A program made the position numbers and the translations under genes. A stretch of 64,000 nucleotides of DNA. It comes from JBECKX01 sp964468475. Its GTDB lineage: Bacteria; Zixibacteria; MSB-5A5; CAIYYT01. Where the stretch lies: assembly GCA_964468475.1 (NCBI GenBank), contig CAYXUL010000011.1, forward strand, positions 1 to 64,000, written 5' to 3'. The notes under the pieces are model-generated. The model did not search any database and was not told the DNA's origin. It saw only the letters and a list, made by a program, of their open reading frames with translations. Of the stretch, positions 1 to 10,612 are shown one piece after another (within the stretch, counting starts at the first letter, position 1; each line of letters opens with the position of its first letter).

Positions 1-3000
1 TGAGAATAACTACTTTGCACCTCAGGGGATGGCTGCTGCTGTGCGCTCTGCTGGTGGTCTTTCTACTGTGGGCGCCTGCGTTTGCAGCCTCGTATTATGT
101 CTCCCCAACCGGTGATGACGGCAACAGCGGGCTTGACACGCTGCATGCCTGGGCAACAATCGACAACGGCGATCAACTTGGGATACTAATCCCCGGCGAT
201 ACAGTCAACGTTCTTGCCGGCACCTACCTTCCGGTTGGAACTATCGATCTCTCTACTTCGGGTACCAGTGGCGCACCCATCCTTTACAGAAAGCTGGGGA
301 CGGCATCGGCCGTCATTGATGGCACTACACATTCAACCACTCTTCTCGCTCTGTCCGGAAATCATGCAATCATCGACGGGCTCGAAATCATAAATGGCAC
401 AAATCTCGGTATAGATGTACTGGCTGATAGTTGTGTGGTCATGAACTGTCACGTGCACGATTGTGGTGCGCGCGGTATTAGAAGTAACGGTGAATATAAT
501 CTCCTTTTGAGGAACACGGTTTCCGGAACGGGCGTTTCCGGCATCGAGGCGGGCGGGCAGTTTGTTCATATCTACAACAACACTGTATTTGACGGCGGTA
601 CGCGGGGCATCCACTTCGTGGCGGGCGTCAACAATGGCCGCGCTTTCAACAATATCAGTGCCGGCAATACGGATGGCATCCGTGGCAAAGCTACAATAAT
701 CTGCGGATTCAATCTTGTCTGGAGCAACGCCAACGACTACACCAATGGCGTGGTGGACTCGGCTGGCGGCCTGAGCGCCGATCCGCGTTTTGTCGACACA
801 GCTGCCGAGGATTTCTCGCTGCAAGCGGGATCCCCCTGTATCGATGCGGGGCTGGACCTTGGCTATCCCTACGCCGGCGCCGCGCCCGATATCGGCGCCG
901 ATGAAGTAATCACCGGCGCGGACCTGCAGCTAACCGATCTGACCGTGTCCCCTACCACTGTTGGCGCGTCGCGCACGTTCTCAGCCTGCAGTTTCACGCT
1001 GGCAAACAACGGACCCGACGATCTTCTGCTCGGAGAGTTGGCGGTTACCTACTACCTCTCCACGAATCCGGTTCCGGGGGACGGCGATGATGTCAACATC
1101 GGCCAGACACTGCATACCGTGTCGATTAGCGCCGGTGGGCAACAGGCGATAAACCTTGATGCGCTCTCACTAATTGCAATGACCGCCTCATGGCCGGCAG
1201 ATCAGCCGTGTGGTTACTATTACATCTTCGCTCGTGTTGGCATTGTCACCGCTCTGACAAACGATAGCTATCTCTTTAACAATTATGATCGCACCGACTA
1301 CACCGTCGGGTACACGGGGTGCCCGGTACCTACGGCTGACCTCGAAGTTGCCAAAGATGTGGATTCCTACTCAGCCCTGGTGGGCGACTCACTTCTCTAT
1401 ACGATTTCGGTCGATAACCTCGGTCCGAGCGACGTCACCGGCGTTGTGCTCACTGATTTGTTGCCAACCGGACTAACGTGGGTCTCCGATTCCACCAGCC
1501 AGGGTTTCTATAACAGCGCTACAGGTGATTGGAACGCAGGCCCAATAGCCAACGGCAGCACCGCCAGCCTCTACGTCGTAGCCAGCGTCGACCAGGGAGC
1601 TACGGCGTCATCGATTGAGAACATAGCCTCGGTGAAGTCAGCAGGCCTGCCCGACAGCGATTCGACCAACAACACCTCCAGCGTTATCGTGTCAATCGGA
1701 GATAGGTCTCCCGTAATCGCCCCGATTGATTCGCAATCGGTGCTCGAGGGAGACCAACTGGATTTCACTGTCTCCGCGACCGACGGAGACGGGGACGCAC
1801 TTACACTTACAGCTGCAAATCTCCCACAGCACGCTGCATTTGTCGATAGTGGCGACGGCACGGGGGGCTTCACCTTTACACCCTCAGCCAGCCAGGCAGG
1901 CGTTTATACTGTCCGCTTCATCGCGGCTGATTTTTACGCTGCAGATACTGAAGACGTAGTAATCACCGTCATAAACAAAAATTTCGCGCCCAAGATTACT
2001 CCGATTGGGCCAAAGACTGTCGAAGCGGGACAGACGCTGAACTTCACAGTCTCCGCCAACGATCCCGACAACGATTCCCTCACCCTACACGCGAAGTATC
2101 TTCCGGCTAACTCGTCATTTGTCGACAACGGCAATCGGACAGGTGATTTCAGTTTCAGCCCGACATTCGATCAGGACGGCATCTATTCGGTGCTCTTCAC
2201 CGCCAGTGACGGCGTGCTCACAGACTCGGAGCTGGTGATGATTACGGTAGTTGCGGTCAATGCGCCACCTGTGCTCGATTCAATTGGGGCACAATCGGTG
2301 CAGGAAGGCGGACTACTCGACCTGATCGTAAGCGCATCCGACGCAAATGCTTCAATCCCGGCGCTGAGAGCCGAGAATACCCCCGCCAACTCAACTTTCA
2401 CAGACAACACAGATGGCACGGGTGAGTTTGTCTTTAATCCGGACTACACGCAGGCAGCCACATACAACGTTCTCTTCATTGCCAGCGACGGCCTTGCCGA
2501 GGATAGCGAGCTGGTTGCGATCACCGTTACTCCCGCCCCCACGACGCATATTGCGGTGTTCCCCGATTCAGCCGTGGTGTCCGCCGATTCAACCCTGCAG
2601 TTCACGGTTAAGGGATATGATGCCGGCAACGTTGAAAACAACGCCGGNNNNNNNNNNNNNNNNNNNNNNNNNNNNNNNNNNNNNNNNNNNNNNNNNNNNN
2701 NNNNNNNNNNNNNNNNNNNNNNNNNNNNNNNNNNNNNNNNNNNNNNNGGCAGCGTCGCTCAGGGACTCTACGTTGCGGGCATGGATATTTCACCGCCGGG
2801 CTATTACGTCAAAGCTCAAGCCAATGGTGTCGCGGATTCAGGTTACGTTGAAGTAGTGTATAACATCACCTACGACCACATCGCCGTCACGCCCGATACT
2901 GCTTCACTACGGGTTGACGACGCCGTAACCTTCAAGGCAATCGGCTATAATGACTTCAACGAGGCGACAGTTCTCCCCGCCGCCAACTGGGAAGTGATCG

Positions 3001-6000
3001 GGGGAATCGGTACCATCGACGCTAACGGCAATTTCACGGCCACGACCAAAGGTTTTGGGAAGATAAAGGCAACGACGCTTGACGGGTTGTCATCTGACAG
3101 CAGCAATATGATCGTGGTCGAGCTGCCGATCATCAGTACAACACCGCTTGGCAATCAAATCGCCAATCCGGCTCAGTCAAATGTGCCGGTCCTGGCATTC
3201 AACATTTCCAATCCCTTCGATCTCTCAACCGGGATCAACACGTTTTCGATTCGACACCGGCCCCTCGGTTCGGCAGCGGGTTCGGCTGTCACCAGCGATG
3301 TTGACTCGTTGACGTTGTGGCGGGATGTTGATGGCAACTCGATCGTAAACTCGGGCGATCAGCGGCTAACTTCGGCGGCCGTCACCTCCAACCCGGTTAA
3401 TTTCAACTTAAGCACAGTGGCAATTGACCCTTATTCTCAAAGCGATTTCCTCGTTACGAGCAGGATGGCCGTTGATCCGAGAGATGGTGACTCTCTCGAT
3501 TTCTTCCTGCTACCCTCACAGGACATTACCACCAGTGACGGCGTTACTATTGCCGGCCTTGATACTATAAACTCCCTCGGCTACACAATACTCGACGGAA
3601 TGGTTGCCCGGCAGGTAACAATCAGCGCTATGGGTAACAAGACCATATCGCCCTCCAGCACGCTCTACCCGGTCATGGCGGTTGATATCCCCCGCAACGG
3701 CTATGAGCAGGATACGCTGCAGGAATTCTCGATTATCAATCGTGGCACCGGTGGGCAGCAGGATGTAGATTCGCTGCTGCTGTTCAAAGATGATGGCGAC
3801 AACACCTGGAACGGACCTTCAAGCGATCAACAGGTTGGCGTGCTCTCCTTCACCGGGGAACTCTGGAGTGCCAGCGGCATGTCGGCCCCGCTCACGCAAT
3901 CGGCGACTCGATTTTTCGTAGCAGTGAAGCTGCCGCAGTTCCCGAACAACGGTAAAACGTTTGCGTTTGGGATTCCGATGAAGGGTATCGAGGTCGCATC
4001 AGGAAACGACGGCCCGATCGATGCGACAATCTCCCCCGTGGACACGGTCACGATTCTCTCAAGCCAAATTGCGTCGATTGAGCCGATAAGTATACCGACA
4101 CGGACGTTGACGCCCGGTTCGGCATCTGGTCCGCTCACGATTTTCACCGTTACAAATGGGACGCCAACCTCAACCACGATTCAGAGCGTTAAGGTGCACT
4201 CCTACTTGAGTGATCCGCTTTCAGCAACGCAGGCTCAGCTTGACAGCCAGGTCGACAGCGCGGTTATCTACCTCAAGCTCCACGCGCACTACGATCATTT
4301 CGATGCGCCGGACACCTATCTGGGCTCCGGGCTTATGCGCAATGGCGATATCGTCTTTGATTCGCTCGATCTGCCCCTGGAGCAGAACGGCGGCTCACTT
4401 GAACTCGCAGTCGGGGTGTACCTCAACACGAGCAACTGCCGCAACGGAAACAAAGTCAATCTGGGAATCACCGATGCGGCCTCAATCACCTTCAGTAATC
4501 CACTCACGCTGGAAGGTGAATTTCCGGTAAAGAATACAGACGATTTTACCATCAACGCATTTCCGGCAGCGGCAATTAAGATTAACCGTGTGCCCGGTAA
4601 GACTCTCTATCCGGGCCAGATGGGTACGCTGGTACTCGATTTCGAACTGCCGCGCAATGGCTATGCCTCCGACCGTCTGCGAGGACTTCGCCTGTCTCAG
4701 GTGGGCACTGAATCGTCGCTCAACGCGCTTTCTGCGGTCAAGCTTTATGCCGACGCAGGCGCGGCAGGTTTCAGCGGTGATGATGAATTCGTGGGCAGTT
4801 TTGTGCGCAACGGTGAGAGCCTGGTGTTGAGCAACCTCAATCGACTTCTTACGCTACCTTTGACCCGCTTCTTTGTTGTTGTCGATGTTTCTGAAGCTCA
4901 ATTCGATGGTGGCAACTTCAACCTCGAAGTCGCAACCGGAGGAGCAACTTACGCTTCCGGCATGACGGGCCCGGATGACGTTGCGGTAGGCAATACCGAT
5001 TACCACCTGCTGTTACCGTCGGACCGCATCACGGTAGTCTCAATACCCGTTGAGTCGAAACAGATCTATCCCGGATCGACAGACAATATTCTGCTGGCGT
5101 TTGCCCTCTACAACGGCTATAGCGATCTGGATCAGCTACTCAAGTCGATACGGCTCACCAATACTACCGCTTCGGCGGCCGGTGATGCCTTCGCGGACGA
5201 GGAAATCGGCCTGCTTTCCCTCTATCTCGATGAAAACTCAGATGGCTCCATTGACGGCGATCCGTTACTCGCCACCGGTAATTTCGGTGACGGCAAGCTG
5301 CTGGTTTCCGGCTTGTCCACTGACATTGCTGCTCAGTCAATTCTTTACTTTCTGGTGACTGCCGATATCTCCGACAATGCAGTCGATTCCGACAGTCTCC
5401 GGATTTCTATTGAAAGCAGCTCAGACATAAGCTTCAGCCAGGTAGTGAACATGAATGGCGATTTGCCACTTACTACCGGCTTACCGTTCCCCGTTGATGG
5501 TTCCATCGCAGCCCAATACCGATTACTGCCGGTGAATCCGCGAAGTCTCGTTGTCGGGCAGGATACGGTTTCTTTGTTCGGTTTTTCCGCGGCTGCCAAC
5601 GGCATTCTCGTCGATAATTTGAACTCGCTGACCATCGAGAATCTCGGAACAGCAGATACCTCGGATATCAGTTCGCTGTCGCTGTGGTTCGATTCCAACA
5701 ACAATTCGGTAAGAGACGCCACAGACAAGCCGTTGGGAAATTTCAGCTACACAAATGGTGCCTGGAAAATCTCCGGCCTTAATCAGGAGATAGTTGCCGA
5801 CTCGTCGAATCTGTTCGTCGTAGGCAGCATCAGCGACAATGCCACTTCCGGGAGAACATTCCGAGCAGCCCTGCCGGTTCTGGGCTGCAACTACAGCTCA
5901 GGAAACGACGGTCCCCTTGACGTTCCGCTGCAATCGGCACAGGATTTTACGATTTCCGATTCGCCCCTGCAGATCACATACTCACTTCCACAACATAGCT

Positions 6001-8597
6001 TTACCGTGGGGCAGGATATTGAGCTGCACGCTTTTGTATCGAATACTTCAACGGCCCTGTTGGATGGCATATTCGTAGCAGTCCCGGATATCATAAATCC
6101 TCAACTTCTCTCGATCGACTCCACAGTCGTGGGACCAATTTCGCTCCCCGGCAAGCAGAATAAAGAAGTAATATTCACATTTGGTACAGTAGATGTCGGT
6201 TCGGCGAGCTGGAAATTGCAGGCCTACTCAACAGCCAGCGCTGACAGCTCTGTATTGCTCTCTACCGATCCTGTCACCATCAGTTCGCAATCGCCGCCTA
6301 TTCAAGTTGAATTGATTAACTCGATTCCGACCGCTGTCACCATCGGCCAGAAGCACATCTTTCCTTTCAGCCTGCGCTATTCGCAGTCAGAAACCGATTT
6401 CAATGCAGCACCGGCCCGTCTCGACAGCATTACGATTCAAGTCGCTGACCTCGATGGCATCCCGCAGCCGGCTTCAGCCGCTTTTGGAAGACTGGTGCTC
6501 TCCAGCGGGTATGAGGCCCTTAGCGTGGTTGAAACCATCCCCGACACACCAGACGTGACCTTTCACTTCAGCCATTCTCTTGTTCTGAATCCGGGTGATG
6601 AGGAGTTGCTGGCACTCAGGGTGGATATCGATAGCGCCGCCACCGCCTCAGGATTTGGACTTAGCATCGCCGATGCCAATGGCATCCACTTTGTTGACAA
6701 CAATTCCGGGTTTCCCATCACTATCATTGCTCAGGGCGGATTTCCCCTAAACACTCCTTCCTGTAAGATTGATGTCCCCTCTCAGGCATTGGCGGTTTCG
6801 TCCGATGCTATGCTCAATGCCAACGTCAACTACGGCCAGCAATATGTGAAGCTGATGTCGCTCAGTCTCCGTCATCCCGGGGGCAGCAGTGATTCGCGAG
6901 TTCAGCTGACGGGATTGAGGATTCATGTGGAAGACGATCTCGGCTATCCGGTTGCAGCAGAAAACGTGCTGAGCTCAATTCAGCTCGTGCAGGATGGATC
7001 GGTTATTGGACAGGTAAGTACATTTGCACCGGGCTCCGATCAGATTCTCATCAAACCCTTTGCCCCCCCGGTCGTCGATCCGGCGTCAAGCAAAGAACTC
7101 CTGCTGCAAGCGTCCGTTGATAACTCACCACTGGGGAATGGCTTCAGTGTCGTAATTGATGACAGCACCTCGTTTGAGTTACGTGACCTCAGCTCCGGCT
7201 CCCTCGTGGCGGCCACCACCGATACACTTGTTCTCTCGACCGGTGTGCTTTTCCCGATTTCCTCCGGAGTAGCGACATTCAAGTGCCCTGCGGCCGATCC
7301 CCTTGTTTGCGTGACTCCAAGCGCAGAGCAATCGGTGATTGCCGGTTCCAAGGCAGTGGCACTTGCGACCGTCGAAGTGGCATATCCATTCTCCGGTGAC
7401 TGTTCTCCGTCATCTTTGTCACAAGTTAAGCTCTCCGTATTCGACAGGGATGGCAGAGCACTTGACCCCACCGCTTTGTTCGATCGCATCGGCTATCAGC
7501 GCGATGACGGAGCCGTCAATTATCAATCGTTCGTGGAGCTTTCGGGGGGAGACGCCGTTTTCCACACCGATAGCCTCGATCTGGTTATCGGCCCGGGAGA
7601 AAGCTATTCGGTGACACTGGTGGCTGATTTTGAAGCAAACATTCCTTATGATCATTTTGAACTCGGCATTGACGCGGGCGGCTTTCGCATCAAGGACGTA
7701 ACCGACCCGCTTCACAAGCTTGTCGTTACCGACGCCGCTTCCTGCGGCACCGAATTTCCGGTGATCTCGCACGAGTTCGCCATCCTTCTTCCAGCCGGGC
7801 AGCCACGTCTGCAGTTAAGCCAGGGCGTCAAGCTTTCACATGGTGGTGAGCAGGGAGTCAATGCCTTCACCGGCTACTTCGCGTATGCGGGAGCAAATCC
7901 TTTGGGTGATTTGCTGCTTTCAGGCGTTCATGGTATGATCGTTCAGCGCGAGTCGGGTGGATTTAAGGCTGTCCAGATGAGTGACCTCTTCTCAAGCTTG
8001 TGGTTGCGGGTTAATGGGGTTGACCTCGATGGCTCTACCGTTGCCGACGGATCAGACTTTACGATCACGCTCGCGATGCCACAACTGATACAATTCGGGA
8101 CAAATTCGACAATCAACCTGGTTGGCGATCTTCAGGAGGGAGTGGATCCGGGCAACTACTCGCTGCAGTTTGAGGACTCTTCATTCGTGTCGATTTCGGA
8201 TCGGCAATCGGGCACACAGATTTATCCGCTCGTCACTGATGCCGGGTATCCTCTTCAGGGGATAGAATTGTCAGTTATGAACGCGAATCTGGCAAACTCC
8301 TTTGTTAACTATCCCAATCCTTTCAATCCGGTTCGCGGCGAGCCCACCACATTTGGTTTCGTCTTGCCGGAGAGTGGTACACTCAGTCTGAAAGTCTACA
8401 CGATTACGGGTGAATTGGTGACGACCTTGATTGATAATGTTCATCGCCCGGCGGGAAGTTACCAGCTCGATCGCTGGGATGGTGTCAATGAAAACAAGCT
8501 GCTGGTTCTGCCGGGAACTTATTTCTGTCGGCTCTCCGTAAACTACGACTCCGGCAGGAATGAGACAGTGACTCGAAAAGTGGCGGTGATACGATGA
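1..8597 (+). CDS. Giant secreted repeat protein with C-terminal sorting domain
   Basis: About 2860 residues, exported. A hydrophobic signal peptide ending near AFAA opens the protein. The first in-window start is TTG at 15, but the frame continues to the edge as xTG AGA ATA ACT ACT, so an ATG or GTG whose first base lies just outside the window is likely. Domains in order: a right-handed beta-helix-like region (about 25-300), a CARDB-like domain (300-430), a DUF11 domain (443-560), three cadherin/Ig-like repeats beginning with PI..QSV.EG (565-855), Big2-like domains around the N gap, six repeats of about 150 residues (1040-1980), further Ig-like modules, and a C-terminal domain from about 2765 with NYPNPFNP, ending in TRKVAVIR. 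Such tails are FlgD-like or type IX secretion targeting domains. The stop overlaps the next start by 4 bases. It is probably a cell-surface or matrix protein; its ligand is unknown. Confidence 0.85.
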   Translation, partial: RITTLHLRGWLLLCALLVVFLLWAPAFAASYYVSPTGDDGNSGLDTLHAWATIDNGDQLGILIPGDTVNVLAGTYLPVGTIDLSTSGTSGAPILYRKLGTASAVIDGTTHSTTLLALSGNHAIIDGLEIINGTNLGIDVLADSCVVMNCHVHDCGARGIRSNGEYNLLLRNTVSGTGVSGIEAGGQFVHIYNNTVFDGGTRGIHFVAGVNNGRAFNNISAGNTDGIRGKATIICGFNLVWSNANDYTNGVVDSAGGLSADPRFVDTAAEDFSLQAGSPCIDAGLDLGYPYAGAAPDIGADEVITGADLQLTDLTVSPTTVGASRTFSACSFTLANNGPDDLLLGELAVTYYLSTNPVPGDGDDVNIGQTLHTVSISAGGQQAINLDALSLIAMTASWPADQPCGYYYIFARVGIVTALTNDSYLFNNYDRTDYTVGYTGCPVPTADLEVAKDVDSYSALVGDSLLYTISVDNLGPSDVTGVVLTDLLPTGLTWVSDSTSQGFYNSATGDWNAGPIANGSTASLYVVASVDQGATASSIENIASVKSAGLPDSDSTNNTSSVIVSIGDRSPVIAPIDSQSVLEGDQLDFTVSATDGDGDALTLTAANLPQHAAFVDSGDGTGGFTFTPSASQAGVYTVRFIAADFYAADTEDVVITVINKNFAPKITPIGPKTVEAGQTLNFTVSANDPDNDSLTLHAKYLPANSSFVDNGNRTGDFSFSPTFDQDGIYSVLFTASDGVLTDSELVMITVVAVNAPPVLDSIGAQSVQEGGLLDLIVSASDANASIPALRAENTPANSTFTDNTDGTGEFVFNPDYTQAATYNVLFIASDGLAEDSELVAITVTPAPTTHIAVFPDSAVVSADSTLQFTVKGYDAGNVENNAXXXXXXXXXXXXXXXXXXXXXXXXXXXXXXXXXXGSVAQGLYVAGMDISPPGYYVKAQANGVADSGYVEVVYNITYDHIAVTPDTASLRVDDAVTFKAIGYNDFNEATVLPAANWEVIGGIGTIDANGNFTATTKGFGKIKATTLDGLSSDSSNMIVVELPIISTTPLGNQIANPAQSNVPVLAFNISNPFDLSTGINTFSIRHRPLGSAAGSAVTSDVDSLTLWRDVDGNSIVNSGDQRLTSAAVTSNPVNFNLSTVAIDPYSQSDFLVTSRMAVDPRDGDSLDFFLLPSQDITTSDGVTIAGLDTINSLGYTILDGMVARQVTISAMGNKTISPSSTLYPVMAVDIPRNGYEQDTLQEFSIINRGTGGQQDVDSLLLFKDDGDNTWNGPSSDQQVGVLSFTGELWSASGMSAPLTQSATRFFVAVKLPQFPNNGKTFAFGIPMKGIEVASGNDGPIDATISPVDTVTILSSQIASIEPISIPTRTLTPGSASGPLTIFTVTNGTPTSTTIQSVKVHSYLSDPLSATQAQLDSQVDSAVIYLKLHAHYDHFDAPDTYLGSGLMRNGDIVFDSLDLPLEQNGGSLELAVGVYLNTSNCRNGNKVNLGITDAASITFSNPLTLEGEFPVKNTDDFTINAFPAAAIKINRVPGKTLYPGQMGTLVLDFELPRNGYASDRLRGLRLSQVGTESSLNALSAVKLYADAGAAGFSGDDEFVGSFVRNGESLVLSNLNRLLTLPLTRFFVVVDVSEAQFDGGNFNLEVATGGATYASGMTGPDDVAVGNTDYHLLLPSDRITVVSIPVESKQIYPGSTDNILLAFALYNGYSDLDQLLKSIRLTNTTASAAGDAFADEEIGLLSLYLDENSDGSIDGDPLLATGNFGDGKLLVSGLSTDIAAQSILYFLVTADISDNAVDSDSLRISIESSSDISFSQVVNMNGDLPLTTGLPFPVDGSIAAQYRLLPVNPRSLVVGQDTVSLFGFSAAANGILVDNLNSLTIENLGTADTSDISSLSLWFDSNNNSVRDATDKPLGNFSYTNGAWKISGLNQEIVADSSNLFVVGSISDNATSGRTFRAALPVLGCNYSSGNDGPLDVPLQSAQDFTISDSPLQITYSLPQHSFTVGQDIELHAFVSNTSTALLDGIFVAVPDIINPQLLSIDSTVVGPISLPGKQNKEVIFTFGTVDVGSASWKLQAYSTASADSSVLLSTDPVTISSQSPPIQVELINSIPTAVTIGQKHIFPFSLRYSQSETDFNAAPARLDSITIQVADLDGIPQPASAAFGRLVLSSGYEALSVVETIPDTPDVTFHFSHSLVLNPGDEELLALRVDIDSAATASGFGLSIADANGIHFVDNNSGFPITIIAQGGFPLNTPSCKIDVPSQALAVSSDAMLNANVNYGQQYVKLMSLSLRHPGGSSDSRVQLTGLRIHVEDDLGYPVAAENVLSSIQLVQDGSVIGQVSTFAPGSDQILIKPFAPPVVDPASSKELLLQASVDNSPLGNGFSVVIDDSTSFELRDLSSGSLVAATTDTLVLSTGVLFPISSGVATFKCPAADPLVCVTPSAEQSVIAGSKAVALATVEVAYPFSGDCSPSSLSQVKLSVFDRDGRALDPTALFDRIGYQRDDGAVNYQSFVELSGGDAVFHTDSLDLVIGPGESYSVTLVADFEANIPYDHFELGIDAGGFRIKDVTDPLHKLVVTDAASCGTEFPVISHEFAILLPAGQPRLQLSQGVKLSHGGEQGVNAFTGYFAYAGANPLGDLLLSGVHGMIVQRESGGFKAVQMSDLFSSLWLRVNGVDLDGSTVADGSDFTITLAMPQLIQFGTNSTINLVGDLQEGVDPGNYSLQFEDSSFVSISDRQSGTQIYPLVTDAGYPLQGIELSVMNANLANSFVNYPNPFNPVRGEPTTFGFVLPESGTLSLKVYTITGELVTTLIDNVHRPAGSYQLDRWDGVNENKLLVLPGTYFCRLSVNYDSGRNETVTRKVAVIR
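2648..2747. other. Assembly gap (100 N)
   Basis: A run of exactly 100 N lies inside the giant protein between an end reading NVENNA and a resumption reading GSVAQGLY. The frame is the same on both sides as written. A 100-N run is a common placeholder, so its true length and the continuity of the frame are unknown. Confidence 0.95.
3132..5960 (+). repeat. Six diverged ~150-residue protein repeats
   Basis: Within the giant protein, a module of roughly 150 residues recurs six times, starting near 3132, 3620, 4070, 4570, 5030 and 5515. Most copies show a start like P...L.PG/S..., then SL.L[WYF].D, an acidic Asp/Asn-rich loop such as WRDVDGNSIVNSGDQRL, YLDENSDGSIDGDPL or WFDSNNNSVRDATDKPL, and a closing strand like RFFV.V.[IV]S. 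Copy three is more diverged. The acidic loops resemble calcium-binding loops, which is inference. I do not recognise a named family. Confidence 0.7.
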
Positions 8598-10612
8598 GAA
8601 AGCTGATGCTTGTACTGGCATTGTCTGTCACCTTCCCGGCGAGTCTTTGGGCCACCGGTTCGCAGGGTACCGAGTCGCCCTTCGCGTTCGGCGCCGGCGC
8701 GCGCGAAATCGCCCTCGGCTCCGCCTCTATCGCGCACCCCACTGCCGCCATTGCCCCCTACTGGAACCCGGCTTACCTGGCGCGAGCAGAACGTCTCTCG
8801 TTCCTGTTGTTCCATTCGCAACTTTATGAGAGCGATGTTACTTATCAGTATGCCGGCCTGGTCTTTCCGACCCTTGACTACGGCACCTTCGGAGCCGGAC
8901 TCTTCCGCCTCGGCGTGAATAACATCAACATGCGTGATGTCAACAACTTCGATCTGGGCGAAACCAGCGAAAGCCGACTGGCGCTCTATTTGTCTTATGG
9001 TAAAAATGTATCCGGCTTTGATGTCGGATTTGCAGTCCACCTGGAGCAGCAGTCTCTTGCTGATGTACAGGCAACTTCCTCGCCTGCCGTGAATATCGCG
9101 ATATCACGAAGCCTCAAATCGGGAATCGAATGGATGCCTGAACTCACCGCGGTTCTCTCAGGGCGCAACATCGTTGGTGAGAAGCTCAGGCTGGATGAGC
9201 ACAACGTTGACTACCCGGTATCTGTCGACGCAGCCATTACTACACAACTGCTGCCGACCCTCGACAGCAATCATAAAATCGAGCTCTCCCTGAGAGCCGC
9301 TAAGGTCGACATGGTTGATCCAATCCTCTGCGCCGGCATTGAGTATGGCCTCTACAACACTCTTTTCCTCCGTGGTGGAGTAAGAGATCAGGATTACTCT
9401 GTTGGCGCCGGGTTACATATTCGCAACTTCGAGTTTGATTACTCCCTGACTCAACGCGACCTCGGGAGCCTCCACCTTTTTAACCTTGTGATCAACGTCG
9501 GTGGCTCAAGAAGCGATCGTCTGCTGCGGCGAAAGGAAAAAGAGGCAACGCGATTCAACCAGTTGATGAGACAGAGGCTGACCTCACAGAGCAAGGCCGT
9601 GATCGACTCATTGACTGAGAAGGGTCAGTCGCTGCTCAAGAACCAACAGTACGAACAAGCCAATCTCCTCTTTGACAGGGCATTGTTCCTTGCCCGTAGT
9701 TCCGAGAGCGACACCACGGTCATAGCCAGGCTGTCGCGTCAGACAACTCGCAAGGTCACGGAGTTGAATGACGCCCGCGAATTCGAAGCCCTCCTTGATT
9801 CCACAAAAGCCAAGCTATCCGCTGGTGATCTGATTGCGGCGAAGTACTTCGTTTCACAGGCGGCGACGCGTCGACCGGAATCTGAGGATGTTAAGACCCT
9901 GCAGACGGAGATCGACAACAAGCTTGCCGAAACCGAGAGCACCCAGAAGCTTGTGCGCACGAGACTCGCGCAGGCGGATTCACTGCTGAGCTACGGTCAG
10001 ACGAAAGCAGCTATCGAGCTTCTCAAGCCGATTAGCCAGATTGTGGGCCGGGACAAGGAAGTTGATCGAATGCTTACCAGGGCGTTCTTCGAATCCTGGA
10101 AAGAAAAGGCCCAGGCAGCTATGATGCAGCGCGATTATCGGGCGGCACAATCGGCGGTTGATTCCGCGCAAGCTTACTTCCCCAACCACCCGTGGTGTGC
10201 AGAATTCCAAGCGCGGCTGAAATCAACAAAACAAACGACCGTTGCCAGCGAGACGGTACCGCAAGCGTCAACTCCGCCCACTGCGCTAAGTGGGGGACTG
10301 CGGGATGAAGTTGAACAGGCTTACGAAGAGGGCCGCAAGCTGTTTGAAGCCGGCAATCTCGAAGCCGCCGTCAAGCAGTGGGAGAAGGTCGAACGGTTGG
10401 CACCCGACTATGAAGGAGTTCGCAGTTATCTTACTCGCGCCTACAAGTTTGTCGGGGTCAAACTGTACGGGCAGGACCAGCTGGAGAAGGCGCTGGATAC
10501 GTGGCGACGCGCGTTGCAGCTCACACCGAACGATTCTGAGCTAAAGGATTACATCGATCGCACCGAGAGAGAACTTGTCAACCTGAAGGAGCTTTCATAT
10601 GAAGCCAGATGA
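8594..10612 (+). CDS. PorV/PorQ-like outer membrane barrel with TPR tail
   Basis: 672 residues with a signal peptide (MRKLMLVLALSVTFPASLWA). The first 300 residues look like a PorV/PorQ or UPF0164-type barrel: G.GAREIALG.A, then NPAYLA, then a series of aromatic beta strands. Residues about 330-670 are helical tetratricopeptide repeats, the clearest being EEGRKLFEAGNLEAAVKQWE and ALDTWRRALQLTPND near the end. PorV proteins act in type IX secretion as shuttles for proteins with C-terminal sorting domains, so the adjacent giant protein could be a client; that link is inference. The gene overlaps the upstream gene by ATGA and the downstream gene by 14 bases, so the set is translationally coupled. 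Fusing a barrel to a long TPR tail is unusual for the family. Confidence 0.75.
   Translation: MRKLMLVLALSVTFPASLWATGSQGTESPFAFGAGAREIALGSASIAHPTAAIAPYWNPAYLARAERLSFLLFHSQLYESDVTYQYAGLVFPTLDYGTFGAGLFRLGVNNINMRDVNNFDLGETSESRLALYLSYGKNVSGFDVGFAVHLEQQSLADVQATSSPAVNIAISRSLKSGIEWMPELTAVLSGRNIVGEKLRLDEHNVDYPVSVDAAITTQLLPTLDSNHKIELSLRAAKVDMVDPILCAGIEYGLYNTLFLRGGVRDQDYSVGAGLHIRNFEFDYSLTQRDLGSLHLFNLVINVGGSRSDRLLRRKEKEATRFNQLMRQRLTSQSKAVIDSLTEKGQSLLKNQQYEQANLLFDRALFLARSSESDTTVIARLSRQTTRKVTELNDAREFEALLDSTKAKLSAGDLIAAKYFVSQAATRRPESEDVKTLQTEIDNKLAETESTQKLVRTRLAQADSLLSYGQTKAAIELLKPISQIVGRDKEVDRMLTRAFFESWKEKAQAAMMQRDYRAAQSAVDSAQAYFPNHPWCAEFQARLKSTKQTTVASETVPQASTPPTALSGGLRDEVEQAYEEGRKLFEAGNLEAAVKQWEKVERLAPDYEGVRSYLTRAYKFVGVKLYGQDQLEKALDTWRRALQLTPNDSELKDYIDRTERELVNLKELSYEAR

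Noticed and set aside
7040..7489. 149-codon minus-strand frame opposite the giant protein
   Set aside because: Shadow of the long real frame; low-complexity Ser/Ala/Val composition.
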